From: Polyangiaceae bacterium | GTDB taxonomy: Bacteria; Myxococcota_A; Polyangia; Polyangiales; Polyangiaceae | Length of the DNA stretch: 53,985 bases | Assembly: GCA_025937895.1 (NCBI GenBank) | Contig: JAICQL010000026.1 | Coordinates: 1 to 53,985 of the forward strand | Reading direction: 5' to 3' | Shown here: one piece after another, positions 43,544 to 52,573 of the stretch | How the letters are laid out: each line of letters starts with the position of its first letter | Numbering within the stretch: the stretch's first letter is position 1 | Program-made: the position numbers and the translations under genes | Notes under the pieces: generated by a model | Told to the model about the DNA's origin: nothing | What the model saw: the letters and a program-made list of their open reading frames with translations, nothing else | Databases searched by the model: none

Positions 43544-46327
43544 ATGGGGGCGCAGGGCAAGCCACTTCGCGCGCGGGAGCAGGCTGCTGCACCGCCCGAC
43601 CCGGGTGAGCGCGCCTGGCACGCGGAAGAGGGCGGCGCGGTGCTCGCCTCGCTGCAGTCCGACCCTGGCAACGGGCTCGGCAGTGAAGAGGCAGCGCGGC
43701 GCCTCGCCAGCCACGGGCCCAACGCGCTGCCGGAGCCCGAGCCGAGCAGCGCGCTGGCGGTGTTCGCGCGTCAGTTCAAGAGCCCGTTGATCTACCTCTT
43801 GCTGTTTGCGGCGGGCATCGCGCTCGCGCTCGACGAGCGGACGGACGCCATCGTCATCCTGGTGGTGGTGCTGCTCAACTCGCTGATCGGAGCCTTCCAG
43901 GAGGGGCGTGCCGAGCGAGCGGTGAACGCGCTGCGCCAGCTGACGCAGCACAAGGCGCGCGTGTTGCGTGATGGGCGCGAGCAGGTGATCGAGGCGCGCG
44001 ACGTCGTACCCGGCGACGTGCTGCTGTTCGAGAGCGGAGACGCCATCGCCGCGGACGCCCGCCTGCTGGAGGCCGCCGCGCTGCGCGTGGCGGAGGCGGC
44101 GCTGACGGGCGAGTCCGTGCCGGTCATGAAGGATCCGGGCGTGCTCTCCGCCGAGGCCCCGCTCGCAGATCGTCAGAACATGACGTACGCCGGCACCTAC
44201 GTCACTGCCGGGCGCGGCCGTGCGGTGGTGGTCGCCACCGCGCGCGACACGGAAATCGGGCACATAGCGGCGCTGGCGGGCAGCGCGGGCGAGCCGAAGA
44301 CACCGCTGGAGCGGCGGATCGATCAGTTCGGGCGCTACGTGATCGTAGCTGCGCTCGCGGTGTTCGTCGCCATCGTCGCCGTCGGCACCCTGCACGGCGC
44401 GCCCTTTGGCTCGATGCTGATGATCGGGGTCAGCTCGCTGGTGGGCATGGTGCCCGAGGGCCTGCCCGTGGCGATGACGATCGCGCTGGCCGTGGGCGTG
44501 CAGCGCATGGCGCGGCGCCGCGCCATCGTGCGCCGGCTGTCTGCGGTGGAGACCTTGGGCTCGACCACCGTCATCTGCAGCGACAAGACGGGCACCCTGA
44601 CCCGCAACGAGATGACGGTGACCTTGCTGTACCTGCCGGACGAAAGTCAGGTCAGCATCACTGGTGTGGGCTATGCGCCGGAGGGCCAGCTGCTCCGCGG
44701 CGAGTCGGCAGAGCCCGGCGCTGGGCCGCCCGTCGAGGCCACGCCAGGCTCGGCGCTTCACGCCCTGCTTCAGGCGGTGGTGCTGTGTAACGACGCCCAG
44801 CTGGAGCAGGTGACGGAGCCCGCCCCGCGCTGGACACCGATCGGCGATCCCACCGAGGTGGCGCTGCTCGTGGCTGCGCTCAAGGCGGGCCTGGAGCCTG
44901 CTCGGGTGCGCGCGGAGCTGCCGCGCCGGGCGGAGATCCCGTTTGACTCCGCCGCCAAGATGATGGCCACGGAGCACGATCAGGGCGGCACGCCGCTGAT
45001 CGTGCTCAAGGGCGCTCCGGAGGCGCTGCTGGAGCTGTGTGCTCTGGACGCCGAGGGCCGGCGCCGGGCACGAGCCGCCGCCGATGGCATGGCCTCGCGC
45101 GCGCTGCGCACACTGGCCGTCGGCGTGGTGCGCGGCGCTCGGCTCGAGCCGCAGCAAGGCTTCTCGCCCTGGCGGGGCCGGGTGGAGCTGCTCGGCTTGA
45201 TCGGGCAGATCGATCCGCCGCGCACGGAGGTGAAGCAGGCGGTGGCCGCGTGCAAGGCAGCGGGCGTGCGCGCCGTCGTGGTCACGGGGGATCACAAGGC
45301 CACCGGCTTTGCCATCGCGCAGGAGCTGGGCATCGCCAGCCCGGGCGATCTGGCGGTGGATGGGGTGGAGCTGGGGCGCATGTCCGATACGGAGCTGCAG
45401 AGCAGCATCGAGCGCATCTCGGTGTTCGCGCGGGTCCGGCCCGCACAGAAGCTGCGCATCGTGCAGGCGTATCAGCAGCGCGGCGAGGTCGTGGCCATGA
45501 CCGGCGATGGGGTCAATGACGCGCCGGCGCTGGTGCGCGCCAACGTCGGCGTGGCCATGGGCATCACCGGCACGGAGGTGGCCAAGGACTCCGCCAAGAT
45601 CGTCATCGCCGACGACAACTTCGCGACCATCGTCGCGGCGGTCGAGGAGGGCCGCGTCGTCTATCGCAACATCAAGAAGGCCGTGCTGTTGCTGGTCGCC
45701 ACTTCCATTGCCGAGGTGGGGGTGCTGTTCCTGGCGATGGTGATCGGCTATCCGCCGCCGTTCGCCGCGGTGATGATCCTGTGGAACAACCTGGTGACCG
45801 AGGGGGTCATCACCATCAACCTGATCATGGAGCCAGCGGAGGGCGACGAGATGGCGCGCCCGCCGATCGCGACGGACGAGCCGCTGCTCACCCGCATGTT
45901 GCTGACTCGCATGGGCGTGATGATCCCGGCCATCATGCTGTCGACCCTGGGCTGGTTCATCTACCGCTCCGCGGCGGGTGTGCCCGTGGCCCGGGTGCAG
46001 ACGGAGACGTTCACCTTGCTCGCCATCTGCGAGTGGTTCAACGTGCTCAACTGTCGCTCGGAGACGAAGTCCGCGCTGTCCATGGGGCTGCTGCGTAATC
46101 CCTGGCTGCTGGGTGGTCTGGCCGTGGGTAACCTGCTGCAGATCGCGGTCGTGTTCTGGCAGCCGCTGGGGCAGGTGTTTCGCACCGTGCCGATCGATCT
46201 CGCGCAGGTCTTCGAGCTCGGCGCCGTGGGCAGCCTGGTGCTGTGGGCGGAGGAGCTGCGCAAGCTGGTGATGCGGCGCCGGCTGCGCGCTAGCTCCCCC
46301 GAGGTGACGCGGCCGGCTAGGGCCTGA
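43544..46327 (+). CDS. P2-type cation-transporting ATPase (Ca2+-type, CtpF-like)
   Basis: A 927-residue P-type ATPase: cation-ATPase N domain with GLGSEEAARRLASHGPNALPEPE, actuator AALTGESVPVMK, M4 motif MVPEGLPVAMTIAL, phosphorylation site CSDKTGTLTRNEM, hinge MTGDGVNDAPALVRANVGVAMG, and M6 ILWNNLVTEG. PEGLP in M4 and Asn/Thr/Glu in M6 fit the P2A Ca2+/Mn2+ group rather than heavy-metal pumps, and there is no metal-binding domain. CtpF of the mycobacterial dormancy regulon is the same type. It is convergent with the dehydrogenase, with an 11-bp overlap. Confidence 0.9.
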   Translation: MGAQGKPLRAREQAAAPPDPGERAWHAEEGGAVLASLQSDPGNGLGSEEAARRLASHGPNALPEPEPSSALAVFARQFKSPLIYLLLFAAGIALALDERTDAIVILVVVLLNSLIGAFQEGRAERAVNALRQLTQHKARVLRDGREQVIEARDVVPGDVLLFESGDAIAADARLLEAAALRVAEAALTGESVPVMKDPGVLSAEAPLADRQNMTYAGTYVTAGRGRAVVVATARDTEIGHIAALAGSAGEPKTPLERRIDQFGRYVIVAALAVFVAIVAVGTLHGAPFGSMLMIGVSSLVGMVPEGLPVAMTIALAVGVQRMARRRAIVRRLSAVETLGSTTVICSDKTGTLTRNEMTVTLLYLPDESQVSITGVGYAPEGQLLRGESAEPGAGPPVEATPGSALHALLQAVVLCNDAQLEQVTEPAPRWTPIGDPTEVALLVAALKAGLEPARVRAELPRRAEIPFDSAAKMMATEHDQGGTPLIVLKGAPEALLELCALDAEGRRRARAAADGMASRALRTLAVGVVRGARLEPQQGFSPWRGRVELLGLIGQIDPPRTEVKQAVAACKAAGVRAVVVTGDHKATGFAIAQELGIASPGDLAVDGVELGRMSDTELQSSIERISVFARVRPAQKLRIVQAYQQRGEVVAMTGDGVNDAPALVRANVGVAMGITGTEVAKDSAKIVIADDNFATIVAAVEEGRVVYRNIKKAVLLLVATSIAEVGVLFLAMVIGYPPPFAAVMILWNNLVTEGVITINLIMEPAEGDEMARPPIATDEPLLTRMLLTRMGVMIPAIMLSTLGWFIYRSAAGVPVARVQTETFTLLAICEWFNVLNCRSETKSALSMGLLRNPWLLGGLAVGNLLQIAVVFWQPLGQVFRTVPIDLAQVFELGAVGSLVLWAEELRKLVMRRRLRASSPEVTRPARA

Positions 46328-47372
46328 TCGCCACTTTGATCACCCCGTCGCGGCGCTCGCCGAACAGCGCGTACGCTTCATCGATGTCCTTCAGGGCGAA
46401 GGAGTGGGTGAGCAGCGGGGTCAGATCCAGCCGCTTGCTCTGGACCAGCCCCATCAGCCGCCGCATCCGCTCCTTGCCCCCGGGGCACAGGGTGGCCACG
46501 ATCCGATGGTCACCCAGGCCGGCGGCGAACGCATCGTACGGTAGCTCCAGCTTGCCGGAGTACACGCCCAGGCTCGACAGGGTGCCACCCGGGCGCAGGC
46601 AGCGCAGGGCGCTCTCGAACGTCTGCTGCGTGCCGAGCGCCTCGATGGCCACGTCGGCGCCGCCGCCGGTCAAACGCTTGACCTCCGCCACCACGTCTTG
46701 CTGCCGGTAGTCGAGCACCACGTCGGCGCCCAGCTGCCGGGCAAAGCGTAGCCGCGTCTCGTCGCCGTCGACACCGATGATGAGCGAGGCGCCCATCAGT
46801 CGCGCACCGGCCGTGGCGCACAGCCCGATCGGGCCCTGCGCGAAGACCACCACCGCGTCACCGATGCGCACTCCGCCCGACTCGGCGCCGGAGATCCCCG
46901 TCGAGGCGATGTCGGCCAGTAACACCACCTGCTCGTCGCGCAGCTCCGGCGGGATCTTCGCCAGGTTGGCCTGCGCGTGGGGGATGCGCACGTATTCGGC
47001 CTGGGTGCCCTGGATGGTGTTGCCCAGGCGCCAGCCGCCGAGCGCGCGGTAACCCTCGCCGTGGCCGCACTGCGAGAGGTGACCCGAGAGGCAGCCGAGG
47101 CACTGGCCACAGGGAGTGATCGCGCCGATGAGGACTCGATCTCCCACCGCGTAACCCGTCACTCCGACGCCGAGCTCCTCGATGACTCCCACGGGCTCGT
47201 GGCCGATGATGCGCCCTGGCTCGACGGGGTACTCACCGCGGACGATGTGCAGATCGGTGCCGCAGATGGTGGTCAGCGTGATCTTGACGATGGCCTCGCC
47301 CGCCTCGGCGCGGGGCTTCTCCACCTCTTCGATGCCAAACTTGCCGGTGCCCCGAAACACATTCGCTCTCAT
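46317..47372 (-). CDS. Zinc-dependent alcohol dehydrogenase (MDR family)
   Basis: A 351-residue medium-chain dehydrogenase: catalytic zinc ligands in CGTDLHIVRGEYP and GHEPVGVIEE, structural zinc cysteines CGQCLGCLSGHLSQC, and the NAD(P)-binding region VVVFAQGPIGLCATAGARLMGA (with FAQGPIG in place of the usual GxGxxG) followed by Asp in VDGDETRLRFA. It probably interconverts a small alcohol and aldehyde or ketone under low oxygen. ATG 47372 (MRANVFRGTGK) has GAAGGAG 7 nt upstream. The gene has its own -24/-12 element and palindrome. Confidence 0.9.
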   Translation of the reverse strand: MRANVFRGTGKFGIEEVEKPRAEAGEAIVKITLTTICGTDLHIVRGEYPVEPGRIIGHEPVGVIEELGVGVTGYAVGDRVLIGAITPCGQCLGCLSGHLSQCGHGEGYRALGGWRLGNTIQGTQAEYVRIPHAQANLAKIPPELRDEQVVLLADIASTGISGAESGGVRIGDAVVVFAQGPIGLCATAGARLMGASLIIGVDGDETRLRFARQLGADVVLDYRQQDVVAEVKRLTGGGADVAIEALGTQQTFESALRCLRPGGTLSSLGVYSGKLELPYDAFAAGLGDHRIVATLCPGGKERMRRLMGLVQSKRLDLTPLLTHSFALKDIDEAYALFGERRDGVIKVAIRP

Positions 47373-47400
47373 TGCGCTCTCCTTCTCGAGCTGGGGCGAA

Positions 47401-47416
47401 TGCAAGCCTCGTTCCG
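47401..47416 (-). promoter_or_regulatory. Sigma-54 promoter candidate for alcohol dehydrogenase
   Basis: The minus strand reads CGGAAC-GAGGC-TTGCA: two mismatches in -24, perfect -12. The predicted start is about 47390, giving an 18-nt leader that just holds the Shine-Dalgarno. Confidence 0.45.
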
Positions 47417-47469
47417 AGGCGCTGGCTGCAGGGCGATAACTGCCTTACGGGGCGGTATGGGCGACGGTC

Positions 47470-47484
47470 GCGCAGGTCTTGCGC
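47470..47484. promoter_or_regulatory. UAS palindrome upstream of alcohol dehydrogenase
   Basis: GCGCAGGTCTTGCGC has perfect 5-bp arms and lies 53 bp upstream of the -24/-12 candidate. Confidence 0.55.
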
Positions 47485-47519
47485 GCGCGGAGGGGCGGCG
47501 CAAAGCGTGCGGGCAGCGC

Positions 47520-48170
47520 TCAGCGCAGCTGCGCGACGACGCCCTCCAGCAAGGCGAGCCCCATCATGATCTTGCGCACGAAGGAGACGTTGTGCGGCAC
47601 CAGCAAGAAGCGCGGGTGCTGCGCCCAGAGCGTGCGCAGCCGCAGGTCCAGCGCGACCGCCTGAGCATTGGACTCGATCCGGGTGGGATTGCCGCCCTCG
47701 ACCGACAGGCCGCCGGCTGCGGCGGTCTCGAAGAAGAGCACGGCGTCGTAGCGGCCCAGCTCCGCCTGGAAGCTGCTGCCCACAGCCTCGAAATACTCCA
47801 GGGGGTCACCGGGCCAATACGCCGCCCCATCGATCGTCCCACGATCACACAGCAGCACGCGCTCGGGATACAGGGCGGACTGAGCGTCCTCCAGGTGCTT
47901 CTGCACGTGGTACACGGCGCACTGCACGCTGCGCAGCGCTGCCGGCTCGCTGCTGCGCGGAAAACCACCCAGGAACAGCAGCGTGGCGGCCTCCGGCACG
48001 ATCACCACGCGCTCGCCGATCTCGCGGCGGAAGAGGTCCGCCGCCGTGGTCTTGCCGCCCCCTGGTCCACCGGTGAGCACGATCCGGCAACGTCCGTTTC
48101 GGCCGCTGGTTGCCGGCGCCGCATCGCCGGCCTGCGGCAACGAGGAAGAGGGATGGGTAGGCGTGGTCAT
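47520..48170 (-). CDS. AAA_28/NadR-like P-loop kinase
   Basis: A 216-residue protein with Walker A LTGGPGGGKTTAADLF, VIVPEAATLLFLGGFPRS, LLCDRGTIDGAAYW and YDAVLFFETAA, the pattern of AAA_28/Ttd14-type nucleoside or phosphoinositide kinase-like proteins. The first 25 residues are low complexity. It starts 12 bp after the hybrid kinase stop, so it is in that operon. The substrate is unknown. Confidence 0.8.
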   Translation of the reverse strand: MTTPTHPSSSLPQAGDAAPATSGRNGRCRIVLTGGPGGGKTTAADLFRREIGERVVIVPEAATLLFLGGFPRSSEPAALRSVQCAVYHVQKHLEDAQSALYPERVLLCDRGTIDGAAYWPGDPLEYFEAVGSSFQAELGRYDAVLFFETAAAGGLSVEGGNPTRIESNAQAVALDLRLRTLWAQHPRFLLVPHNVSFVRKIMMGLALLEGVVAQLR

Positions 48171-48182
48171 GGGCGGGCGCTG

Positions 48183-49772
48183 CTAGTGGATCAACTTCTC
48201 CAGCGCCGCCAGCAGCTCATCCACCTGCACGGGCTTGGTCAGGTAGCGATAAAAGCCGGCGGCCAGCCCGTGCTCCCGGTCTCGCGGCGACGCCGCGGCG
48301 GTCAGCGCGATCACCGGGATGTGCTTCAGCTCTTCACGCTCGCGCAGGGTGCGCAGCGCATCGAGCCCGCTCATGCCCGGCAGGTTGATATCCATGATGA
48401 TGACCTCTGGCGTGACGCGCTCCGCCAGCTCGATGCCCGCCTCGGCCGTGGCCGCCACGTGCAGCTCGATGCTCTCGAAGTTGCTGAGCAGGTCGCGCAT
48501 GAACAGCACGTTGGCGGGGTTGTCCTCCACGTACAGCACCGTGCGGTGGCCCTCGCGCACCAGTTGCTCGCCGCTCAGCGGGCTCAGCACGGGCGGCGCG
48601 CTCGACGAGCGGCGAGTCGCGTGGATCGGCAAGCGTACCCAGAACTCGGAGCCGCTGCCCGGCTCGCTGTGAAAGCCGACGTCTCCTTTCATCAACAGCG
48701 CCAGCCGCCGCGTGATGACCAGCCCGATGCCGGTGCCCTCGATCGGCCCCGTCTCTTGCCCGGCGCGCTGGAAGGGCTGAAAGATCGTGTCCTGCTTGTC
48801 GAGCGGGATGCCGAAACCATCGTCCTTCACCGTCACCCGCAGGTGCTCGGGCTCGGCCGCCACGGAGAAGCACAGGTAGCCACCAGGGCGGTTGTACTTG
48901 ATGGCGTTGGTGCCCAGGTTCATCAGGATCTGGGCGAAGCGCGTGCGATCGGCGGCCACCATGGGCAGCCCTGCCGGCACGGGATCCACGCGCAGATCCA
49001 CCTGCTGGCGCGCCGCCATCGGCTGCAAGGTGCGCTGCGCCTCCTCCAGCACGTCGCGCACGCTGACCGGCTCCATCGACATCGAGATCCTGCCGGCCTC
49101 GATGCGCGACAGATCCAGGATGTCATCGATCAGCCGCAGCAGGTGCTCGCCGCCCTTGAGGATGTGCTCCACCCGCTGCTTGTGGCGCTCGGTGAGCGGC
49201 TCGCGCCGGTCCCGCCAGAGCAGCTGCGCAAAGCCCAGGATGGCGTTGAGCGGGGTGCGCAGCTCGTGGCTCATCGACGACAGGAACTCGCTCTTGGCGG
49301 CGCTGCCGGCCTCCGCTGCTGCTCGCGCCTGGCGCAGCTCTTCCGCGCGGCGCTCCTCCTCCAGCCGCGCCTCGGCCTCCGCGCGCTTGCGCTCGCTGAT
49401 GTCCCGCACGGACGCCGAGACGGTGACCCCGTGCGCGGTGCGCAGCGGGCTCAGGCTGACCTCGATGGGCAGCTCCGTTCCATTGCGGCAGCGCCCGAAC
49501 AGCTCCAGCCCGGAGCCCATGGGCCGCGCCCCGGGGCTGGCGAAGAAGCGCGCCAGGTGCTGCCGGTGACGCTCTCGCAGGCGTTCGGGGATCAAGACGT
49601 CCAGCGGCTGCCCCAGCAACTCCTGCCGCTGGTAGCCGAACAGCTGCTCGCACTGAGCGTTGACGAAGCGAATGCAGGAGTCCGACCCGACGACGATCAT
49701 CGCGTCGGGCGCGGTGTCCAGGAGCAAGCTGGGTAGCAGCTCGCCAGGGTAGCTCGGGGCTTCGTCGCTCAT
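48183..49772 (-). CDS. PAS-histidine kinase-receiver hybrid
   Basis: A 529-residue soluble hybrid kinase. PAS domain at about 15-130 (LLLDTAPDAMIVVGSDSCIRFVNAQCEQLFGYQRQELLGQ), coiled coil, HisKA with SMSHELRTPLNAILGFAQLL, HATPase_c with NLGTNAIKYN, DDGFGIP and GTGIGLVI, then a C-terminal receiver with phospho-Asp in VIIMDINLPGMSG and KPVQV. It is a close paralogue of the kinase at the right edge; the pair flanks the NrfHA genes. No DNA-binding output is present, so it probably relays phosphate to another regulator. Confidence 0.9.
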   Translation of the reverse strand: MSDEAPSYPGELLPSLLLDTAPDAMIVVGSDSCIRFVNAQCEQLFGYQRQELLGQPLDVLIPERLRERHRQHLARFFASPGARPMGSGLELFGRCRNGTELPIEVSLSPLRTAHGVTVSASVRDISERKRAEAEARLEEERRAEELRQARAAAEAGSAAKSEFLSSMSHELRTPLNAILGFAQLLWRDRREPLTERHKQRVEHILKGGEHLLRLIDDILDLSRIEAGRISMSMEPVSVRDVLEEAQRTLQPMAARQQVDLRVDPVPAGLPMVAADRTRFAQILMNLGTNAIKYNRPGGYLCFSVAAEPEHLRVTVKDDGFGIPLDKQDTIFQPFQRAGQETGPIEGTGIGLVITRRLALLMKGDVGFHSEPGSGSEFWVRLPIHATRRSSSAPPVLSPLSGEQLVREGHRTVLYVEDNPANVLFMRDLLSNFESIELHVAATAEAGIELAERVTPEVIIMDINLPGMSGLDALRTLREREELKHIPVIALTAAASPRDREHGLAAGFYRYLTKPVQVDELLAALEKLIH

Positions 49773-49785
49773 CGGGGTTTACACA

Positions 49786-49811
49786 GGGCCGCCAGCAGAG
49801 GCGAGCGGCCC
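49786..49811 (-). terminator. Hairpin between nrfA and hybrid kinase genes
   Basis: GGGCCGC/GCGGCCC perfect 7-bp stem with a 12-nt loop, ending 13 nt before the kinase ATG. It could terminate nrf transcripts partly or attenuate the kinase gene. There is no T tract. Confidence 0.3.
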
Positions 49812-49902
49812 GGTACTACCCTGCATGGCACGGGAGGGGAAGGCGGGAGCACGCCGACAGGCGAGCAGCGAGCCGAGGCGAGGTCCGGGAGCGCAGCGGT
49901 GG

Positions 49903-51420
49903 TCAATTTTTTTGCGCGGCGGGGACCGTGGGCCCCGGCTTGGCCGGGGCTGCGGGTGCGCCGGAGGGTGGCACCGCTGCCCGGGCCGGCAAGGTGCTGG
50001 ACAGCGCCGCCAGCTCGCCCTGCCGCGCATAGTCGATGGCCTCTGCCAGGATCTTGGCGGCCTCCTGCGGCGCGTGGAAGCCCATGCTGTTCTCGGCGGC
50101 GATGAAATCCAGCCGCCACTGGGCGCGGCGCTGCAGGCGCAGCGCGGGCTCCAGAGCCTGCGGGCTGGCACCGGCTGCCTTGGCTGCCAGCACGCTGTCG
50201 ATCAGACCGACGATGGCAGCGCCACCACGCTGCAGTAGCTCATAGTTGCGCTGCTGAATCACATCCACCCGGGCCAGCAGCTCTTGCTCGTTGGCGCGAT
50301 GACAGGTCTGGCACGAGCGATTGACGTTCAGCAACGGGCTGCGCACCCAGTGATCGCTCACCTTCGCCGCGCCCTCGCGCATGTAGGGCATGTGGCAGTC
50401 CGAGCAGGATACGCCGTTGCGCGCGTGGATGCCCTGGCTCCACAGCTCGAACTCCGGGTGCTGTGCCTTGAGCACCGGCGCGCCCGTCTCGGCGTGGTTG
50501 TAGTCCACGAAGTCCTTGCCGTCGGGAAAGTCCTTCTCGTCCCAGTACGCTTCGATGTCGGTGGCGGTCAGGCCCTTGCCCCAGGGGAAGGTGAGCGGCA
50601 TCTTCGTCGCGCAGTAGTACTCGACGTGGCACTGCCCACACACGAACGAGCGCATCTCGTTGCGGGTGGCGTCCACGTTGGGATCATAGGGAGCCGCGCG
50701 CTTGCCTTCGCGCCAGATGGCGATCGACGGCACGGCGGGCACGGGCGCCGTGGAGGCGGCCAGCGCCTGGATCCCGCGAAGGAAGCCCGGGCGGGTCACG
50801 CGCAGCGACATGTCTGCCGGCGAGTGGCAGTCCACGCAGCTCACCGGATGGGCGTGCCCGGACTCGTGCAGCTTGGCGTTGAGATCCTGGTAGGTAAGCT
50901 CGAAGCTTTTCTCGAAGCCCGCCATGGCGTCGCCGCCGCCCAGCTCGCGGTACACCGGCATGATCGAGGCGTGGCAGTGCAGGCAAGAGCCGGACTGCGG
51001 CTTGGTCAAGCGCTTGGTGGCCTCCTGATCCGTGAGCATGTAGGCGTGGCCACGGCGATCCCTGTAGTCGATCGAGAAGGCGTAGCCACGGAACATGCGC
51101 TCCAGCCAGGGGTCGCGCTCGATCTTCTCTTCGGGCAGCGCCTCACTGCCGGCGTGGCCGCCGAAGCGCGTGGCCGTGCGCAGCGCGGTGCGCTTGTAGC
51201 CATCATACTGCGCGGGCCAGTTCTTGCCCCACTTGGCCGGATCGGTGTCGTCTTCCGTCACGTCGACCACGCGCACGAAGGGCTGCCGCACCTCCGCCTT
51301 GCGCTCGGCGATGTTCATCAACAGCGCGGTCACCCCCACGGTCACGGCGGTGACTGCGGCGATCAGCACGCCAAAGACCAGACGACTATTGATCCAGTGT
51401 TTGCCTTCAAGGTCGGCCAT
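49903..51420 (-). CDS. nrfA: Cytochrome c nitrite reductase, catalytic subunit NrfA
   Basis: A 505-residue pentaheme protein with an N-terminal membrane-anchor or signal helix ([22 protein letters not shown]). Heme motifs in order are CLHCH, CVDCH, CGQCH, CSDCH and CQTCH. The catalytic heme motif is CxxCH rather than the classical CxxCK, as in Campylobacter-type enzymes. The active-site and calcium region [18 protein letters not shown] and [27 protein letters not shown] is conserved. It reduces nitrite to ammonium in the periplasm, and can also reduce NO. ATG 51420 overlaps the nrfH end by 14 bp. The last 40 residues are Pro/Ala-rich. Confidence 0.93.
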   Translation of the reverse strand: MADLEGKHWINSRLVFGVLIAAVTAVTVGVTALLMNIAERKAEVRQPFVRVVDVTEDDTDPAKWGKNWPAQYDGYKRTALRTATRFGGHAGSEALPEEKIERDPWLERMFRGYAFSIDYRDRRGHAYMLTDQEATKRLTKPQSGSCLHCHASIMPVYRELGGGDAMAGFEKSFELTYQDLNAKLHESGHAHPVSCVDCHSPADMSLRVTRPGFLRGIQALAASTAPVPAVPSIAIWREGKRAAPYDPNVDATRNEMRSFVCGQCHVEYYCATKMPLTFPWGKGLTATDIEAYWDEKDFPDGKDFVDYNHAETGAPVLKAQHPEFELWSQGIHARNGVSCSDCHMPYMREGAAKVSDHWVRSPLLNVNRSCQTCHRANEQELLARVDVIQQRNYELLQRGGAAIVGLIDSVLAAKAAGASPQALEPALRLQRRAQWRLDFIAAENSMGFHAPQEAAKILAEAIDYARQGELAALSSTLPARAAVPPSGAPAAPAKPGPTVPAAQKN

Positions 51421-52066
51421 CAGCTCCCTCTTTGCTCTCGCCCGGCGCGGCTGCTGCCGCGCCCGGCGCCGCCACATCTCGGGCGCCCAGCTCTGCTGCC
51501 GTGAGCGGCCCGCCCAGCCCCGCGCGCTCGCCGTGCCCCGCGCCCCAGTGGCAGTGCAGGCAGGGCGGGGCGTCGTTCCCCTCGCGCTCGGTCTCGTCGT
51601 GTCCGGGCGCGCCGACCAGACCGTGGATCAGCTGCGCGTGGCAACGCTCACAGTTGCTCTGCAGGATCGCGAGCCCGGCTGGCTTGACCGTGATGGGCTC
51701 CTCGAAGGTCTGCGTGGTGAACAGCTTGCCGTGGCGATAGCCGTTCTCCGCCTTGGCGATGTATTTGGGCACGAGCTGGTGCGGCAGGTGGCAGTCGATA
51801 CAGACGGCCACGCTGTGATGGCTCGACTTCTGCCAGGAGGCGTACTCTCCATTCATGATGTGGCAGTTCGTGCACACGCGCGGCTCCGCGCTGAAATAGG
51901 AGAGGCCCTTGGCGTAGCTGAACGTGTACACGCCCACCCCCGCCGCCACGCCCAGGAGCAGAGCGAACAGCCACGCTAGCCGGGTGCCCCAGGGGCGGCC
52001 CGCGCGCAGCGATTGAGAGACCCACGCGCCGCGGCCCTCGGTCGCGCTATCTTTTGCTTCCGGCAT
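51407..52066 (-). CDS. nrfH: NrfH-type tetraheme quinol dehydrogenase
   Basis: A 219-residue NapC/NirT-family protein with one N-terminal membrane helix ([23 protein letters not shown]) and four heme motifs, CTNCH, CIDCH, CERCH and CLHCH. It takes electrons from menaquinol and passes them to NrfA. The C-terminus has a 45-residue Ala/Gly-rich extension not needed by the family. It overlaps nrfA by 14 bp and follows the stress protein gene by 42 bp, making one operon. Confidence 0.93.
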   Translation of the reverse strand: MPEAKDSATEGRGAWVSQSLRAGRPWGTRLAWLFALLLGVAAGVGVYTFSYAKGLSYFSAEPRVCTNCHIMNGEYASWQKSSHHSVAVCIDCHLPHQLVPKYIAKAENGYRHGKLFTTQTFEEPITVKPAGLAILQSNCERCHAQLIHGLVGAPGHDETEREGNDAPPCLHCHWGAGHGERAGLGGPLTAAELGARDVAAPGAAAAAPGESKEGADGRP

Positions 52067-52108
52067 GACCCCTCGAGCGTCGAGTTGACCAGAATCAGGT
52101 GGAAGCGG

Positions 52109-52570
52109 TCAAGCTGCGCCTTTCGGCGCGCGCACCGTCATGACGGCACAAGGCGCCATGCGGACTACACGCTCCGCCACGGAGCCCATCAGGGCATGGC
52201 TCAGGCCGCGCCGGCCATGAGTGCCCATCACGATCAGATCAATCCTACCCTGCTCGGCGAAGTTGCAGATCTCGCCAGCAGCAAAGCCATGTAGGAGCTG
52301 TGTCGCCACGGGCAGCTCTCCACCGCCCTCTGCCAGCGCCAGCTCCTTTTGCTGGCCGAGCCGCAGCAACAGCTCGTCGAACAGGCGTTGCAGCTGCGCT
52401 TCACCGATCATCGCGTAGCCCTGCGGCACGGCCAGCGCCAGCGGCTCGTACACGTGCACGATGGTCAGCTGAGCCTGATAGGTGCCGGCCAGCATCACCG
52501 CTGCGCGCAGCGCGCGATCGGAGTGCTCCGAGAAATCGACGGGGACCAGGATCTTTCGGAAGGGCTTCAT
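52109..52570 (-). CDS. Universal stress protein (UspA fold)
   Basis: A 153-residue Usp: KILVPVDFSEHSDRALRAAVMLA, and nucleotide-binding LIVMGTHGRRGLSHALMGSVAERVVRMAPCAVMTV. AGGAG lies 6 nt before ATG 52570; a GTG at 52573 directly abuts the stop of the kinase gene, so translation is coupled. It sits between the kinase and NrfHA in one minus-strand operon. Confidence 0.9.
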   Translation of the reverse strand: MKPFRKILVPVDFSEHSDRALRAAVMLAGTYQAQLTIVHVYEPLALAVPQGYAMIGEAQLQRLFDELLLRLGQQKELALAEGGGELPVATQLLHGFAAGEICNFAEQGRIDLIVMGTHGRRGLSHALMGSVAERVVRMAPCAVMTVRAPKGAA

Positions 52571-52573
52571 CAC

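Noticed and set aside
46977..49736. 919-codon open frame on the plus strand
   Set aside because: Shadow of the dehydrogenase, AAA and hybrid kinase genes, with no recognisable domain and a biased composition.
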